Source: Myoxocephalus aenaeus
Lineage: Eukaryota > Chordata > Actinopteri > Perciformes > Cottidae
Assembly (NCBI GenBank): GCA_038501785.1
Contig: JBAMJR010000188.1
Coordinates: 62,001 to 126,000 of the forward strand
Direction: 5' to 3'
DNA length: 64,000 nucleotides
How positions within the stretch are numbered: position 1 is the stretch's first letter; each line of letters starts with the position of its first letter. Positions 25,754 through 40,321 of this stretch are shown here, piece after piece. The notes under the pieces are model-generated. The model saw only the letters and a program-made list of their open reading frames with translations, did not search any database and was not told where the DNA came from. Both the position numbers and the translations under genes were made by a program.

Positions 25754-28097
25754 GAGCTTGATGTCAATAGGTTTGTTTTGGAGCCAGGATCAGGTGGTTC
25801 ACTATGTAGGTCAGAGGGAGAATAAAAGGGGAGCGAAGCCACGTGTCGGTTTCCTCAATAATTAATCAATCCTTTCGCTGGCTCTGCCGCTCTCAGACGT
25901 GAGGATACGGGCAGGGCAGCAGAAGAGATGGACAGCCAACCACACATCAAGCTGCAGAGTTTATTTGTCCTCGGGGAGCCCGATCGCCTCCGTGGGCTTT
26001 TAGCAAGCCGCCGTCTCTGCCGGTGTCTCAAAATTCTGTTTTTCTGCGAGGACGTTCGCACGAGCCGGCCCCCACGCGGTTGCTTTAGAGGGGAAAGGTT
26101 GCGTCCGGATACTTTGATCTGCGGTTACCTCACGTGATTTCAAATTTAAAAAAAAGGGAAGAAAAAAAAGGAGGAAACCACAAGAGAACGGGTGGTGGTG
26201 CAGAATGACTGACACCCAGTAGCGCACACTTCGATGGCCTCACACACACGCGAGCAGGCTGGTGCCACAGGATATCCTGCCGTGGGCGTCGGCCCAGGGA
26301 AGAAGAGGAAGTGCAGTAAGCAGAGGCTCATGGGAGTGACGCTTCACTCTGTATTTCCCCTGCAAGAAGACGGATATATGAGTCTGGAAACGGCACAAAC
26401 ACACCAATTAGGACAGAGGCAGAGTTAGCGACAATGGACCTGCCGGGATAGCTGTCTTAATGCTAAGCTAAGCTAGCTAGCTGCTGTCTTCATGTTTACA
26501 CAGGCATGAGAGCGGTGTCCATCTTGTCATTTAATTATCTGCAAGATGATATTGAACTGTTCCTTTGAGAGTTATTAATTTCACCGGTTTCAAAATGTCC
26601 GCCCGGTAAAAACGGTCTACAGCGCTAGCTGCTACAATGAGGAGCTTTCGTTATTGCTGATTTTCGCGGTCCATGAAGACAAGGTTTTCCGAGCACCTGA
26701 GAATTTTTTTTTTAAACTCTCATTTTACTGCAGCATCTGACCCACGCAGGCCCACGCAGTCCCGGGTTCTGGTTCTCCTGGGCCTCCATTCCCAGCGTGG
26801 TCTCACCCCAAAACTCATCAACACTTGGTCCACGCTATCAACTCACGTCAATGTAAACCCACACACGTCATTATTTAGACAGGAAATGCGAGATCCAGGG
26901 GAGGGTGGATGATTCAGACAAACTCAGAACTTTAGTCCAGGAGGCCGTTGTTCGTGTTAGCTCTTTGTCACATCAGCCATTAGTCATGTGACACAAGTCA
27001 CATTATTTTCAACTCCACTCTTTGCCCAAACCCAACCCCAAACTTAACTTGTGAAGAGAAGTTTATTTAGAAAAGGCATTATGCCATGAGAGGAAACCGA
27101 CCTCGACAGGTCAAACGCTTGAGGGTTAACAACCAAGCGCAAACATTTGGGGAATTAGGAGGGAGGGGATGTTGTCCTCCCCTCAAGCGGGCCCAGCGAT
27201 ACCCTCTGGAATACGTCACGACATTAAGATTCTTAGATCATTCAAAGAGACAGTCTTTTCGCTGATGGTCTCGTTTACTTATGTGGGTCATATGTATTAA
27301 ACTGAGGCTGTTTCATAACCAGTTTTAAGTTCCTCATAGCAACTGCAAAATGTGACACATTATAATATCAATGCAAAACCTCCGATCTGAAAAATTAACT
27401 TTTTTGTGAGTAAAAAAAAAAAACTTGCTGTTTTCTTGCAGAATGCTATTTGTTAAGGATACCCAATACATAATACAAAACAAGAAAAACACACAAAGTG
27501 CAGATAGGAGGGTTTTCCCCCACTTTTCCTGGATAATTTTGCAGAAAAGTATTTAAAAGCAGCAATAATTACAATTTCTGACCTTTTAGGGTCAGCTGAA
27601 CAAGCTGTAAACACCGATCGCTGCTCTCCCGAAGAGAGTCTTGAAGAAACAGAAGGTAGGAAGCGAGGGAGGAGGCACGGGAAGTGAAGGCAGCGAGCGC
27701 ATAAGGGAGGGGGATAAAACAATGGGGGCATCTGTGGCATGTCGGGATTCCCCTGCATTCCCCTGCTTAGCCCGAGCCAGAGAAGAGGAACGGCAGTGAC
27801 AGTGGCGTGTTTACACACAGCCCCGCCTGTCATGCGCTAGGATGAAGAGCCAAGGGGGCGAGACATGCTCGCGCCTACACACAGAGGGTTTTATTGTGAC
27901 TGGACGTCTATGAATCAGTGATATGAAATTAAATCTCCTGTGAAAAGGGATTTTAGCGGCGTGACCTTTTTTTTTTTTTTTACTGGATTAAAGACGAAGA
28001 GGAGCCGATGTGACGAGCGACTAGAGTTAGGAGCACATTGTGTAACTAGTTGCGCAGTGCAGAGCCGCCCGATCTTACACAACAGACCCAAATATTT

Positions 28098-28099
<2 letters not shown>
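25752..28099. other. Non-coding upstream sequence
   Basis: Mixed unique-looking and AT-rich sequence. Several 60-125 codon frames exist, but none carries a recognisable motif or clean splice context. Confidence 0.4.

Positions 28100-28149
<50 letters not shown>
28100..28149. repeat. (CA)n microsatellite
   Basis: About 25 CA units, uninterrupted. Confidence 0.97.
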
Positions 28150-28151
<2 letters not shown>

Positions 28152-28447
28152 AGGCATGTTTTCGGCCACAGTACTCCCACTGTACTGTAGTAATGGGGTC
28201 ACAGAGAGCTCTGCCGCTCTCCTTTGTCCGTTTGCCTTCAGATGGTCTCTCTTCCTTTTCACGTGGCCTCAGGTGTCTGTCAGCCTGCTTAGCTCCAGGG
28301 CTGGTTTATGACGGTGAGATGGTGTAAATTATAGGTGGGGGGGGGTCGACTCCCAAGACAGATGGCTCAAAAGAATCTGGCAAAAATGACAGCTGGAAAT
28401 GAAGTAGTAATCTGTTCTATTTTGTAAAAAAAAGAAGAAATTGTGTA

Positions 28448-28810
28448 CCGTAAACGTTGGGTTACGAGCCGCTACTACCTTCGGTCAGTGTCCCCGTTAG
28501 CTCCCCGCTGTAGCCAGCTGGGGCTCCTGCTAGCGCTTCGTTACTTCCCTGCTAGCTCTACGCTAAATTCCGCTAGCTCCACGAAAACCACCGAAGGTAG
28601 CGCGACCAGGCTTGACACCCGACTTGGGCAGAGGGGACGCGGGCAGTAGCAGCAGCAGTAGCAGCAGCAGCAGTAGCAGCAGCAGCGCTAGCTAGCAGCA
28701 GCGCTATCTAGCAGCAGCGCTAGTAGCAGCGCTAGCTAGCGCTGCTACTAGCTTGCTACAGCGGGGACACTGCCCGGCCGTAGGAGCGACTTGTAACCCG
28801 ACTTTTACGA
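28448..28810. mobile_element. MITE family C, copy 1 (TA target)
   Basis: Terminal inverted repeats CCGTAAACGTTGGGTTACGA and GTAACCCGACTTTTACGA, flanked by TA on both sides. The core is rich in AGCAGC and GCTAGC palindromes (28645-28750). Copies 2 and 3 are at 50489-50599 and 55781-56042. There is no coding capacity. TA duplications suggest a Tc1/mariner-type mobiliser, by inference. Confidence 0.8.
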
Positions 28811-29319
28811 TATACAATAACGGCATTTTCGTGGTTATTTTAATTGAAACAAAGATCTCTTCCTAAATCAAACCTAACTAAGTATTTCATGATATTTTCC
28901 TAAACCTAACCAAGTCTTTTAGTTGCCTAAACCTAAAGTATGTCACGATCTTTTTCATAATTTCAGGACGACGAGTTTTTTGCATGTAATTTGCGAACAA
29001 TTTACACGTGTTGCTGAGCTTTCGTAAGAAAACGTGCGAGTAACTTTTCGTAATGACATCATACTCAGCAGGTGTATGAGGATACGTCTCTACAGTGACA
29101 TGAACAGAGACGGTTAAACACAGATCGCTCAAATGGCCTGAAAACAACCCCGTCTCCTAGAAACCGCTCTGTGCTAAATTTGCAAGTGAACAAGGCATGT
29201 TCGTATGCACAGTTAGTTCCAGACCTCTTGGCTGTATAACCTCAGCAGACATAAGACTAACCCATGATGTTCTATACAGTGAGCTGTGCTGTCCCCTGCT
29301 GTGCTCCCTCAGCCCATCA

Positions 29320-29320
<1 letters not shown>
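28811..29320. other. Dispersed CCTAAACCTAA repeat, no gene
   Basis: 28865-29045 has CTAAACCTAACCAAGT, TTAGTTGCCTAAACC and related units, also found in rara intron 8 (57740-57960). Confidence 0.5.
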
Positions 29321-29404
<84 letters not shown>

Positions 29405-29561
29405 TACAGACGAGTCAAGGAATCCATCCTGCAGCATTGTAGAAAATTAACTTTGTGTGCGTGTAGGTGTGTGCGCAGATGCGTGCGCACTCACATCCTC
29501 GTCATGTTTCATTACTAAATTCAACTTGATCTGTTATTCTACTCTCCTCACGCGAAGGGCA

Positions 29562-29623
<62 letters not shown>

Positions 29624-29694
29624 TGTTAAATAAAGAGCAGAAGCTTGTTTCTAGGATTACTCTTAAGAGCATATGCCTGTGTGTGTGTGTGTGT

Positions 29695-29733
<39 letters not shown>
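29321..29733. repeat. Three microsatellites: CA, CA, GT
   Basis: 29321-29402 (AC)n, 29563-29620 (AC)n, 29679-29733 (TG)n with one GG interruption. Confidence 0.95.
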
Positions 29734-29735
<2 letters not shown>

Positions 29736-30255
29736 ACACAAGCAAAATGTACACATACATCATTTTTTTGTCTTTATTCATTTAGTTTATTGCATTCTAT
29801 AGGCGTGGCGTGTGTGTCAGGCTGTCCTTCATGTTATCCATCCATCATCTGTAGCTGTTATCCTGTGCGGGGTTGCAGTGTCCTTCTTCTTAGTCCTCGC
29901 TTGCGTACCCACTTTGTCGCTTACTCTTTGGACCGGTTACGTGGCATGTTAGCCAATCACGGGAGCATTCTCCGACATTTCTCTTTTAAACGGCGCCATA
30001 CACAGAACGGACTCAGAAACAGAAACCCTGTGAAGATATAGTGGAGTAATGTCCACCCGAGTATAGCGAATTGATTCGCTCTCCCTCTGTGTGTGTTGTT
30101 TTCAGAGCTCTTTCTCGGCCGCTGCGCGTGTTATTTTTTAAGTGCATGTTCGTGCACGTGAACTGGTTAGCTAACAGCGCCCAGCCTCTCAGGTTGCAGC
30201 ACGGGCTAACACTGTTAGCTCTGTCAGCACTTTAGCCATTGTTAGCGCTGTTAGC
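29734..30255. other. Non-coding; short LINE 3' scrap near 29835
   Basis: ATCCATCCATCATCTGTAGC and GTTATCCTGTGCGGGGTTGC (29834-29876) match a common fish LINE 3' end. The GTTAGC-rich text at 30160-30255 is repeat-like. Confidence 0.45.
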
Positions 30256-30575
30256 TAGGGTGACCAGACGTCCTCTTTTTCCCGGACATGTCCTCTTTTC
30301 GAGCCCTAAAAAAAGCGTCCGGCAGAGATTCCAAAAACGTCCGGGATTTTGCTACGTCCGTGAAAATAGTTATTACCCCCCCTTACAAGTTTTGGAAATG
30401 GTATCTCCCTCACGTTCCACCTTCTTGCGCAAGCTCTGACTGTAGAGAGAACTGTCATTGGTCGACCGATCTCAACGTAAATGTAAGTTCACGGCATGCT
30501 ACACACTACTGCTACCCCCCCCCCCCCCCGCGACGAAGTGTCCTCTTTTTCACAAACTCAAATCTGGTCACGCTA
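30256..30575. mobile_element. hAT-like MITE, 7-8 bp TSD
   Basis: 320 bp with ends TAGGGTGACCAGA and TCTGGTCACGCTA. Flanking TGTTAGC occurs on both sides, extending to TGTTAGCT if the first T is part of the duplication. The interior repeats GTCCTCTTTTT near both ends and contains a C run at 30516-30528. No frame. Related fragments occur inside the element at 18883-20819. Confidence 0.82.
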
Positions 30576-32426
<1,851 letters not shown>

Positions 32427-32778
32427 TGCTGCGATCACACCAGCGTTACTCGCGTCAGTTTACTCGCTCGACAATAATGCTGCATTCACAACAAACGAGT
32501 AACGAGTTACTCGTGCCTGAAAGGGGGCGTGGCTTATCTCCGTAAAAACAGTTACCGTTTCCTTCATCCACCATGGAAATAACCACCAGTTCTGCTTTAT
32601 ACTTGTTGTGTAAATTCCACATACGTCGGAACATCAAACTCCATCGTGTCTGGGTTCATAATATTATCCGTAGTCGCACAACCGCTACCAGCGCTACTTC
32701 AGGCGGACCAGCAGCAATTTGATTCAGCAACGACAGGACGGCGGTCAAATTCACAACGCGTTTGGTGTGAACGCAGCA
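32427..32778. mobile_element. PIF/Harbinger MITE, TAA target duplication
   Basis: 352 bp with ends TGCTGCGATCACACCAGCG and its imperfect complement GCGTTTGGTGTGAACGCAGCA. They are flanked by TAA (32424-32426 and 32779-32781), the 3-bp signature of PIF/Harbinger insertions. No transposase. Confidence 0.85.
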
Positions 32779-32781
32779 TAA

Positions 32782-33356
32782 CGCATCGTAAACAGCTGTG
32801 ACGCGTTAGTTGGCTCGGCTAACACACTAAAGCTAACCAAAACCTGATGGGCTCACCGTAACGCGTTATCTAGAGGCTATGATGTCACGCCACCAACGAC
32901 AACATCGGTAAGCAAATACAGAGAAGGGGAACGGCTCCTGTGTAACATCTAAATACACTTCCAGACTGAGCCAGGAACTGCATCAGGAACGTCTTCGTTA
33001 ATGAAGTTAAGTTACAGTTGACACGATTGACACAGCATTTTGCCCTTAAAATCAAGTGGCACTGCGTGGGAAGGCCTTTACAGTCATGTTGGATGCCATC
33101 TACTATATCTCACAGGCATTATGTACCTTTCTGAACACCGGGGTTCATTTAGCATCAGGCCCCGGGAGACATCTCACCCTGAATGGAACAAAAATACTAA
33201 ATGTCTAAACACGCCCTGCTTCACATGGCATGTACAGTGCAGTACATCACATGTGTTCTGCGTGACCTGTGAATGCTCTGTCTCCTTCCTACATTGCGTG
33301 ATCATTTATGTTTTATTATGTGTGATGTCAACCATAAATGCCTCTTTTCATGCATT
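32782..33356. other. Non-coding, nothing recognised
   Basis: Unique-looking sequence. The frames at 33040-33405 and 33273-33848 run into the GT array and pyrimidine tract and are not gene-like. Confidence 0.45.
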
Positions 33357-33365
33357 GTGTGTGTG

Positions 33366-33404
<39 letters not shown>

Positions 33405-33845
33405 ATGTTTTTTACCCCAGGCACACAGTATCACAGTGCCGTCAAATCACGCTTGCTTGCCTTCTCTTTACCACTCTGTCTGTTTTGGTGTTCATCTCTA
33501 TTTTTACCTTTCTCCATCTATCCACCCCTATTTCCTCTGCCTCCCTCTTTCTCTCTCTCTTTCTTCATACCTTTCTCTCACCCCTCCTTCCTGCCTCTGT
33601 CACTCTGCGTGATTCTATCAATCCTAATTCGCTCATTCTTTATTTCTCTCATTATTCCTCTCTTCCAGCAGTCTCCCCTTCCTCATCTCGCTCTCTCCTT
33701 CTCTATGGAAAGGCTAACCTACTTACAACACAGCTGTCTGATGAATAATGGAGACGAGACAGTTACTATCAGCATCTCCATCAGCAGGATCCCGCCTTTG
33801 ATCTCTGCTCCTCTCCCTTTCCCTCCTGTCCTTTCTCGCAACTCC
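33357..33845. repeat. (GT)n array then polypyrimidine stretch
   Basis: (TG)n at 33357-33402. From 33440 to 33845 the + strand is strongly C/T biased (CTCTCTCTCTTTCTTC, CCTCTCTTCCAGCAG). Confidence 0.85.
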
Positions 33846-34789
33846 TAAGTGTCTCCTCGCATCCTTTCTCCTTTTAAGATCTCTAAAAAAGATCTCTAAA
33901 GTAAGACGAAATTTAGCAACAAAAACCCTCATAAACATTTTTTTGATTTTGGCTGGCAAATTGTGAAATACAGTATTCTGATATATTAAAGAGTCACTTT
34001 GGTGTTTTTCTACCGGAACCATTTTCCCCATGTTTTTTTTTAATTGGTCCAGTTTTGCGTGAAATAAGCTGCGAGAGCGATTGCTTTTTCTGGCCACTTG
34101 AGGGCAGCAGAAACAAGGTGTGAACGCAACTACAACATATCACCACCTTTTAAGTCAAACTTTTTAAGACCAACATTATCAACAAGTAAGGTTTCTGTTA
34201 CCTGGCAATGTAAGATTAATATTCACCCCGCTCTTAGCTCTGTTTTTGGTCACCACCAACTACGAGCTTTTTACATTTTCACATCCTTTTCACATTGCCA
34301 TTTGATACACTGTTATAGGAAACATATATAGTTGCTTAACAGGAGAGTATTTTTGAAAGAGTGGTTCGTCATTTGACATATGACCCTGACTGTAGCCCCA
34401 TGCCGGATGTTGCTTGTCCCATCTCTCCATCCATTCAGGTTCCACTGTCAACCAGGTTTTACTCTTACCTTGTCAAATACCGACGCTTGGTCAATGCCCC
34501 TCAGCACCTTTTAGCATCTGTATGCGACTCACCACGCTTTCAACTAACATACTATAAAGAGTACAATACTCCGCTTAGGGCAGGTGGAAGGGGCTGTAGT
34601 CCTGTTCGTGTCCTGTGCACAACAAAACATATAAACATTGTCACGTCAGCTACTTCACAGTCATATTGATTGAAATCATATCTAGCATCTTATTTTCAGC
34701 TTTGTCATTTCCCTTAGTCGCCAGTCATTGCGACTACAAGCGGCAACCACCTTTTCTAAAATGTGAAGACAATGACAAAGTGCCTTAAA
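33846..34789. other. Non-coding, nothing recognised
   Basis: AT-rich, with no frames or repeat ends that I can support. Confidence 0.45.
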
Positions 34790-35310
34790 CCTTCATTATT
34801 TCTAATGGCAGGCAAGGGGTGACCCCTCTGGTTATATAAAAGTCTGGTTGTATAGAAGTCTATGAGAAAATTACTCTACTTCGCTCTTGATTTATACCTC
34901 AGTAAACATTGTAAACATGAGTTTATGGTCTCAAATTCAAGTTTGAAGTCTTCTTCAGCACAGCATGATGTTCATTTAGTAAATGATGGTCCATCTAGAT
35001 TAAAATAAACAGTAGGGCAGGCCTACTTTGGCATTGACAGGTCGCTACCATGGCATTCTGGGAGTTGTCCGTGTTTTTGTTTGTCTTTAACTCTTTTCAG
35101 TGTGTTTTCAGTTCATGAAAGTTAATTGTAACATTTTAGTTGCCTTGAATTGTCTTATTCAGCATTTGGTTGTACTTAACTCCACCGTCTCATGTCACTT
35201 CTGGTTCCCCAAAAAATGACGAATGTCAAATGGCGGCAAAAAACAAGTTGCCGAACTTAAACCATAAACAAATGGGTGACGTCGCCGTGACTACATCCTC
35301 AATGCCCTAC
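34790..35310. repeat. Dispersed repeat family B, opposite orientation
   Basis: Contains CTCAGTAAACATTGTAAACATGAG and GTGACGTCGCCGTGAC, plus complements of blocks in 23290-23790 (GATGTTCATTTAGTAAATGATGG region). Confidence 0.45.
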
Positions 35311-35689
35311 TGAACACATAAACATTGTTCATATAAGATACAATTTATTGCAACTCTTTCTCACACCTTTCCCCCTCCACTTCCCATCCTTCATGGCCCA
35401 TTGATCTCTCGCTACCCCCCCCCTTCACACATTTCTTTCACCAGCTTCACTGAGTTGTTTCTCTGCTTACTGGGCTGAAACAAACCACAGCCATACCCAT
35501 TAACCACAAAAGTGCAGTTGTTATCTTCCCGTCAGTTGGTCTGTCTGTGTTTGCCTGCCGGTCAAGATGTTCATCTTTGTAGCTGCTGTCTGAGCTATAG
35601 TGGCGGATTAAAGTAGAGAAAGTAGAAACTCCAGGTCCAAGACAGATTGACATGGAAGGCGTAGCAGGCCATACAGGTGTAACAAGCCA
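35311..35689. other. Non-coding, nothing recognised
   Basis: Unique-looking sequence with a C run (35415-35423). Confidence 0.4.
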
Positions 35690-37490
35690 AATTAACCCCT
35701 GTCCTAGGCCAGACTATACCCAGGGGTGTGGCCAGACTATACCCCTCCTGGCAGGGCCGGTCCTTCCTATAGGGATCATAATGTCAGGTAATCTTGATAG
35801 TTAGCTAACGTTAGCTAGCCAGTGAAGGGGGTGTGACGTTCCTTATTGCCATTCAGTCGAAACTGTCATCAGGCTATTTTTAGCTAAACATGTTCAGCTG
35901 TACCGCAATTTGCGTAATTTTCGTTGTCATGAAGTTGAAATTTGAGTAATAATAACAACGTTAGTATTGGTGTAGTGAGCTAGTCTTGGAATGAAAAAAG
36001 TATGTCAGGCTGTCCAAATACACCAAAATGCTTAATAACTAAATAAGCTGGTAAATGTAAATGTCCCTTACTGGCCAAGCTTCAATCTGCAGTCATGAAC
36101 AGAACTTGCACTTTATATTGAAAACAAGCGTGATTCATTTCGATGTTGTTATCAGTGTTTAATTTTGGACATTTATATTGTAGCGAGGACTTGCTAGTCT
36201 TAGAAGTTGAAGTTTCAGGATGTAGTAATCTTTGTGGAAGTCTAATATTTTTTTCTGTTTGAAGTAATAAAAGTCTATGTTTTAGAGCAGGGGTGTCCAC
36301 ACTTTTTTCACCGAGGGCCACAAACAGAAAAATATACGAAAGTCTGGGCCACTCAGGTGAGGTATATCGCAAAATGAATCAAATGAGGTAAATTATGCTT
36401 ATATATATATTCTTTAAAAAAAATATTTTATTTACGGGTAATACTTTTTAAATCGCATCAGAGAAATTTGAGTAGGGAGAAAAGCTGAAGCTGTTTCTTT
36501 AGAGAATCATCACTGCATCTCCATCAGTTCAGACTCTCTTCACTTCTTCTGCATCATCAGGAAGAGAGTCGAGAACAGCTTGAATTCTTTCTCAATGGCA
36601 GAAAGATCTTGGAAGCGCTGATGAATTCTGTCATGAGACGTGATGACAGACACATATTTCCCCTTTTTAGCAGAAAGGTTGACCTCTGGAAAAGCTCATT
36701 TGATTTCAGACAGCGTGGGGCAGAGACGGAGCTTCACACAGAACGCCTTCATGTGTGGGTGAGGTTGTGGTGCTACCTGCTCTTTGCCTTGCAGGCTCTT
36801 GCTCAGTGTGAGACGATGAGTAAGATCAACTAGAAATGCCAGGTCTGCCAATCATAGAGGGTCGCTCAGCTCATGAAGCAGTCCTTCTCTTTCAAAAACT
36901 GGTCAATTTCTGACCTCAGGGAATAAAACCGCTGCAGCGCGGAGTCGCAACTGAGCAGCGACCTCAGAGAGGAGGTCCGCATTAAGCTTCGCTTCAAGTT
37001 AGCTGACAAGTCTTTGTGCTCTCTGTTATGAAGTCTCCGTCTGAGAAGGTTTCCCATGTGAGTTGAGCGACCTCGTAGCTGTTAGTGGGGCATTTTCTCG
37101 TGTTTTGTTCGGACGGCAAAAATACAATTGTTGAGCTAGCAGGCTAGCTGCTGTTTGCTTGACTTTCTCTCCATTATATTTTTAGAATCTGCTGCGGGCC
37201 AATAAAAAACGGGCCGTAGTTTGGACACCCCTGTTTTAGAGTTTTAAGATTTAAGTCAGTCAGCTGTCTCATTTAACTTACCTGGCAAAGCTGAACCCCC
37301 AATAAAATGTTGAAAAATTAAGTAATTCTTGTGTATATCACTCAACACTACTGATATTATGGGGGTATAATCTGGCCTGAGGGGTATGAATTGGCCTAGG
37401 CCATAATATACCCGGGGTATAATCTAGCCTAGGCCCCTTTAACCCCAGTTATAGTCCGGACTGGGGGTATACTAAGGCCTGATACCCCGG
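35690..37490. mobile_element. Possible transposon with CCTAGGCCAGA subterminal repeats
   Basis: The left end has CCTAGGCCAGACTATACCC and GTGGCCAGACTATACCCC. The right end has the inverted forms GGGGTATAATCTGGCC, GGCCTAGGCCATAATATACC and GGGGTATAATCTAGCCTAGG. The inverted subterminal repeats suggest one element of about 0.85 kb, later split by the hAT insertion at 36288-37233. Exact termini and target duplication are not resolved. Confidence 0.5.
36288..37233 (-). mobile_element. hAT (Charlie/GTF2IRD2-like) transposon, decayed transposase
   Basis: 946 bp with ends CAGGGGTGTCCACAC and GTTTGGACACCCCTG and perfect 8-bp duplications TTTTAGAG (36280-36287, 37234-37241). The minus strand keeps C-terminal transposase text of the Charlie/GTF2IRD2 type. 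It reads LRSEIDQFLKEKDCF at about 36880-36930, then a frameshift, ELSDPL, a TGA where Trp is expected, LADLAFLVDLTHRL, and further degraded blocks to about 36480. It is an internally deleted copy. Confidence 0.9.
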
Positions 37491-37619
37491 CTGCAGTTAG
37501 AGTTGGGTATGTGAGTGTCGGAGTGAGGGCAGACAGTGTGTCAAGCCAGAGGACTGCTGAGCTCAGTGATTCTGTAACAGTTTGTTTGGGCTTTGGATAT
37601 AAACCAAGATGTCTGCTAT

Positions 37620-37707
<88 letters not shown>
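37620..37707. repeat. (GT)n microsatellite
   Basis: About 44 GT units without interruption. Confidence 0.97.
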
Positions 37708-37708
<1 letters not shown>

Positions 37709-37799
37709 TTAAGGGATTTATATAATGCCATTCAAAAGTATGAGTGGGCTGTGGGTCAATATTTCTATTCATGTTTTGTGTGGATGTGTCTCTGCATGT

Positions 37800-38130
37800 G
37801 TGTGCGGGTGTATTACTAAATTGTGGGGACATAAATCCAACATAGTCACATTGTGGGGACTCAACAACATTTTCAATTTAAGGTTAAGGTTAGGCAAGTG
37901 GTGGTTAGGGTTAGTCTGAATGTCCTGGAAATAAACACAAGTCAATGCAATGTTCTCTAACAGGGATTGAAACATGTGTGTCAACGTGTAATAGATACGT
38001 TGTGGGGACATTAATCTGATTACGAAATTGTGGGGACTCGCCTTCTTTTGAGACAAAATGCCCTTCCCATTATATTTACATTTTCAAATATCACTTTTTA
38101 GGTTTAGGATACGGATTATGATTCAGTAAG

Positions 38131-38194
<64 letters not shown>

Positions 38195-38474
38195 TGGGGT
38201 TTTTCTTAATCATGTTATGGGGAAGTAAATATGTTTACCCACTGGCAACCTGCCTTTCTTTTGGTGACAAAATGCCTGTTCTGTTAAATTTACATTTTCA
38301 ATCATTACATTTTAGGTTGAAGACTTGAGGTTAAAGTAAGGTTTAGGTAAAGTTAGGTTTAGTTTAAGATTAGCGTAAGGGATAGCATAAGGCAAGATGC
38401 GGGTATGGTTAGGGTAAGTGCCCAGGAAGTTTATGTAAATCAATGTAATGTCCCCAAACGTTACCTAAATAAAC

Positions 38475-38532
<58 letters not shown>

Positions 38533-38533
38533 T
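37800..38533. repeat. TTGTGGGGAC dispersed repeat with GT arrays
   Basis: ATTGTGGGGAC occurs at several points (37820, 37850, 38000, 38027), with GGTTAGGGTTAG and GGTTAGGGTAAG text and a CAATGTAATGTCCCC block. GT arrays lie at 38135-38193 and 38477-38533. This is a common fish interspersed repeat that usually travels with GT arrays. Class unknown. Confidence 0.65.
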
Positions 38534-39722
38534 GCATGAATGTATGTCAAAGAGAGAGAGAGAAATAGACATAGATGCACAGTACATAATGTGTTATCCT
38601 TTGAAGCCACACCACTAGCACAGTGGATTAAAAAAAAAAACGGGTTAAGAACTACCCAAAATCCATAGAAGTATAAAAGAATCAGCCACGCGAATATCTT
38701 TGAATGACAGCTGTGCACATCTGTCTGCATGCTTACACGCAGCCCGGCTGTCGACGGGCAGATTCATCGAGCTGTCACTCCAAATCCTATAGTCCACTTT
38801 TTCGGCTCACAATGATAGACATCGAGTTCAGGAGCTACAGCAGATCAGTGTTGTAGAAAAAAACAAACAAAAAAGACAAATAGGGCATATGTCAAGTGTG
38901 GCTGGTCACTGCGCAACAATTTTCCAGCACACGGTTCATTTATTTTAACATTGCCTTTACACAGGAACCACCTGAGCGGCTCTCAATACGATCTCATTGT
39001 GCTCCTTAACCTACTAACCCTCATTCACATCTTCATCCTCGTCTTACTCTTTGTTGCCCCCTCCACAAACTCATTTTCACCTCTCCCCTGCCTCCTCGGT
39101 CACCATAGATTTAATGTCCTGTATCGATTAAACGGCAGCAATGAATGTGATGCTTTTCCCCTTTCCCCGCTCATATTTTACCCAGCGCCTAATCAATACA
39201 GGGAGGCCTCACAGCAAGGACATAGGCTCACTTATAGCAAAGGATTAAACTGTGAGTGCATGTGTGTGGCATGGGGTTTACTAGACGTGTTAGAATCTAT
39301 GCATTCATGCATGAACGGGTTCTAATGGACCTCTGCATGTGCAAAAATACATGCAAACACATGCAATATTTGTAATGCGATTGTACTGTAAACACTCTGC
39401 AAGCTTCTATAAAGCAGTCGGGTCAAACGGCAAACCTCATAGGGGAAAAACATCCAAATAATTTAAGGGTAAAAAATACCACACAATTCCTAAATGTAAT
39501 GTAACATTCATTAGCATTTTCATCCATATGTTCTTTTCTTAGCAGGTTTGTAGTTTACTCTCCTGAAAATACTATAAAACAATTATGATGCTTTGGTGAT
39601 TCATAGCGCATGTACAGTACATTATAAAATATTGATAAATGTGTTATTATTAATATTATTATTATATTGCAAGATGCTTTCTTCGATTCACAGATGAGTA
39701 TTGAGAATCCATTTTCAATCAG

Positions 39723-39725
<3 letters not shown>
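38534..39725. other. Non-coding, nothing firm
   Basis: Unique-looking. The frame 38951-39325 (124 codons) has a hydrophobic N-terminal third, but I recognise no family, so I leave it uncalled. Confidence 0.4.

Positions 39726-39795
<70 letters not shown>
39726..39795. repeat. (TA)n microsatellite
   Basis: About 35 TA units. Confidence 0.97.
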
Positions 39796-39798
<3 letters not shown>

Positions 39799-40289
39799 TT
39801 GTGGAGACATATTTTGAGCATTTACTGACTTAAGTACTAAAATATACTATACTAGAATATACTATATATATGATTCAGTTTATATGTACAATATTAGGTT
39901 GTAAAATAATGACTAGTTAAATATTTTAATGGAGTAAAAAGTACAATATTTCCATCTGAAATGTAGTCCAGTACAAGTGGAATGAAAATACTCATAATAA
40001 GCACAAGTACCTATAAACTGTAGCACTGGACTTGTGTAAATGCATTCAGTTACAACACAGTATGTCAGATAAGTAACATAATAATAATATGTTTATTATA
40101 CTAATACTAGTTGTTGGTAATGACAATAGTCTGCTAGTAGTGTAACTAGACCTACAAACAGTAGTAGTTCTCTTAGTTGTGCACAGCAGTCAGAAATAGC
40201 CACATTTTGAAAGTAGGCAGAAAGCATTTTAGAGGAGGCACGCGCAGGGCAGATAGGTGGAGCTCGTGCGCAGCTGGTGTCACTCATCA

Positions 40290-40290
<1 letters not shown>
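39796..40290. other. AT-rich sequence upstream of the rara leader
   Basis: No frame or repeat. AT content drops sharply after about 40200, where GC-rich leader-like sequence begins. Confidence 0.4.

Positions 40291-40321
<31 letters not shown>

Noticed and set aside
37880..38420. GGTTAGGGTTAG text as an interstitial telomere repeat
   Set aside because: Only two or three units, embedded in the TTGTGGGGAC dispersed fish repeat.
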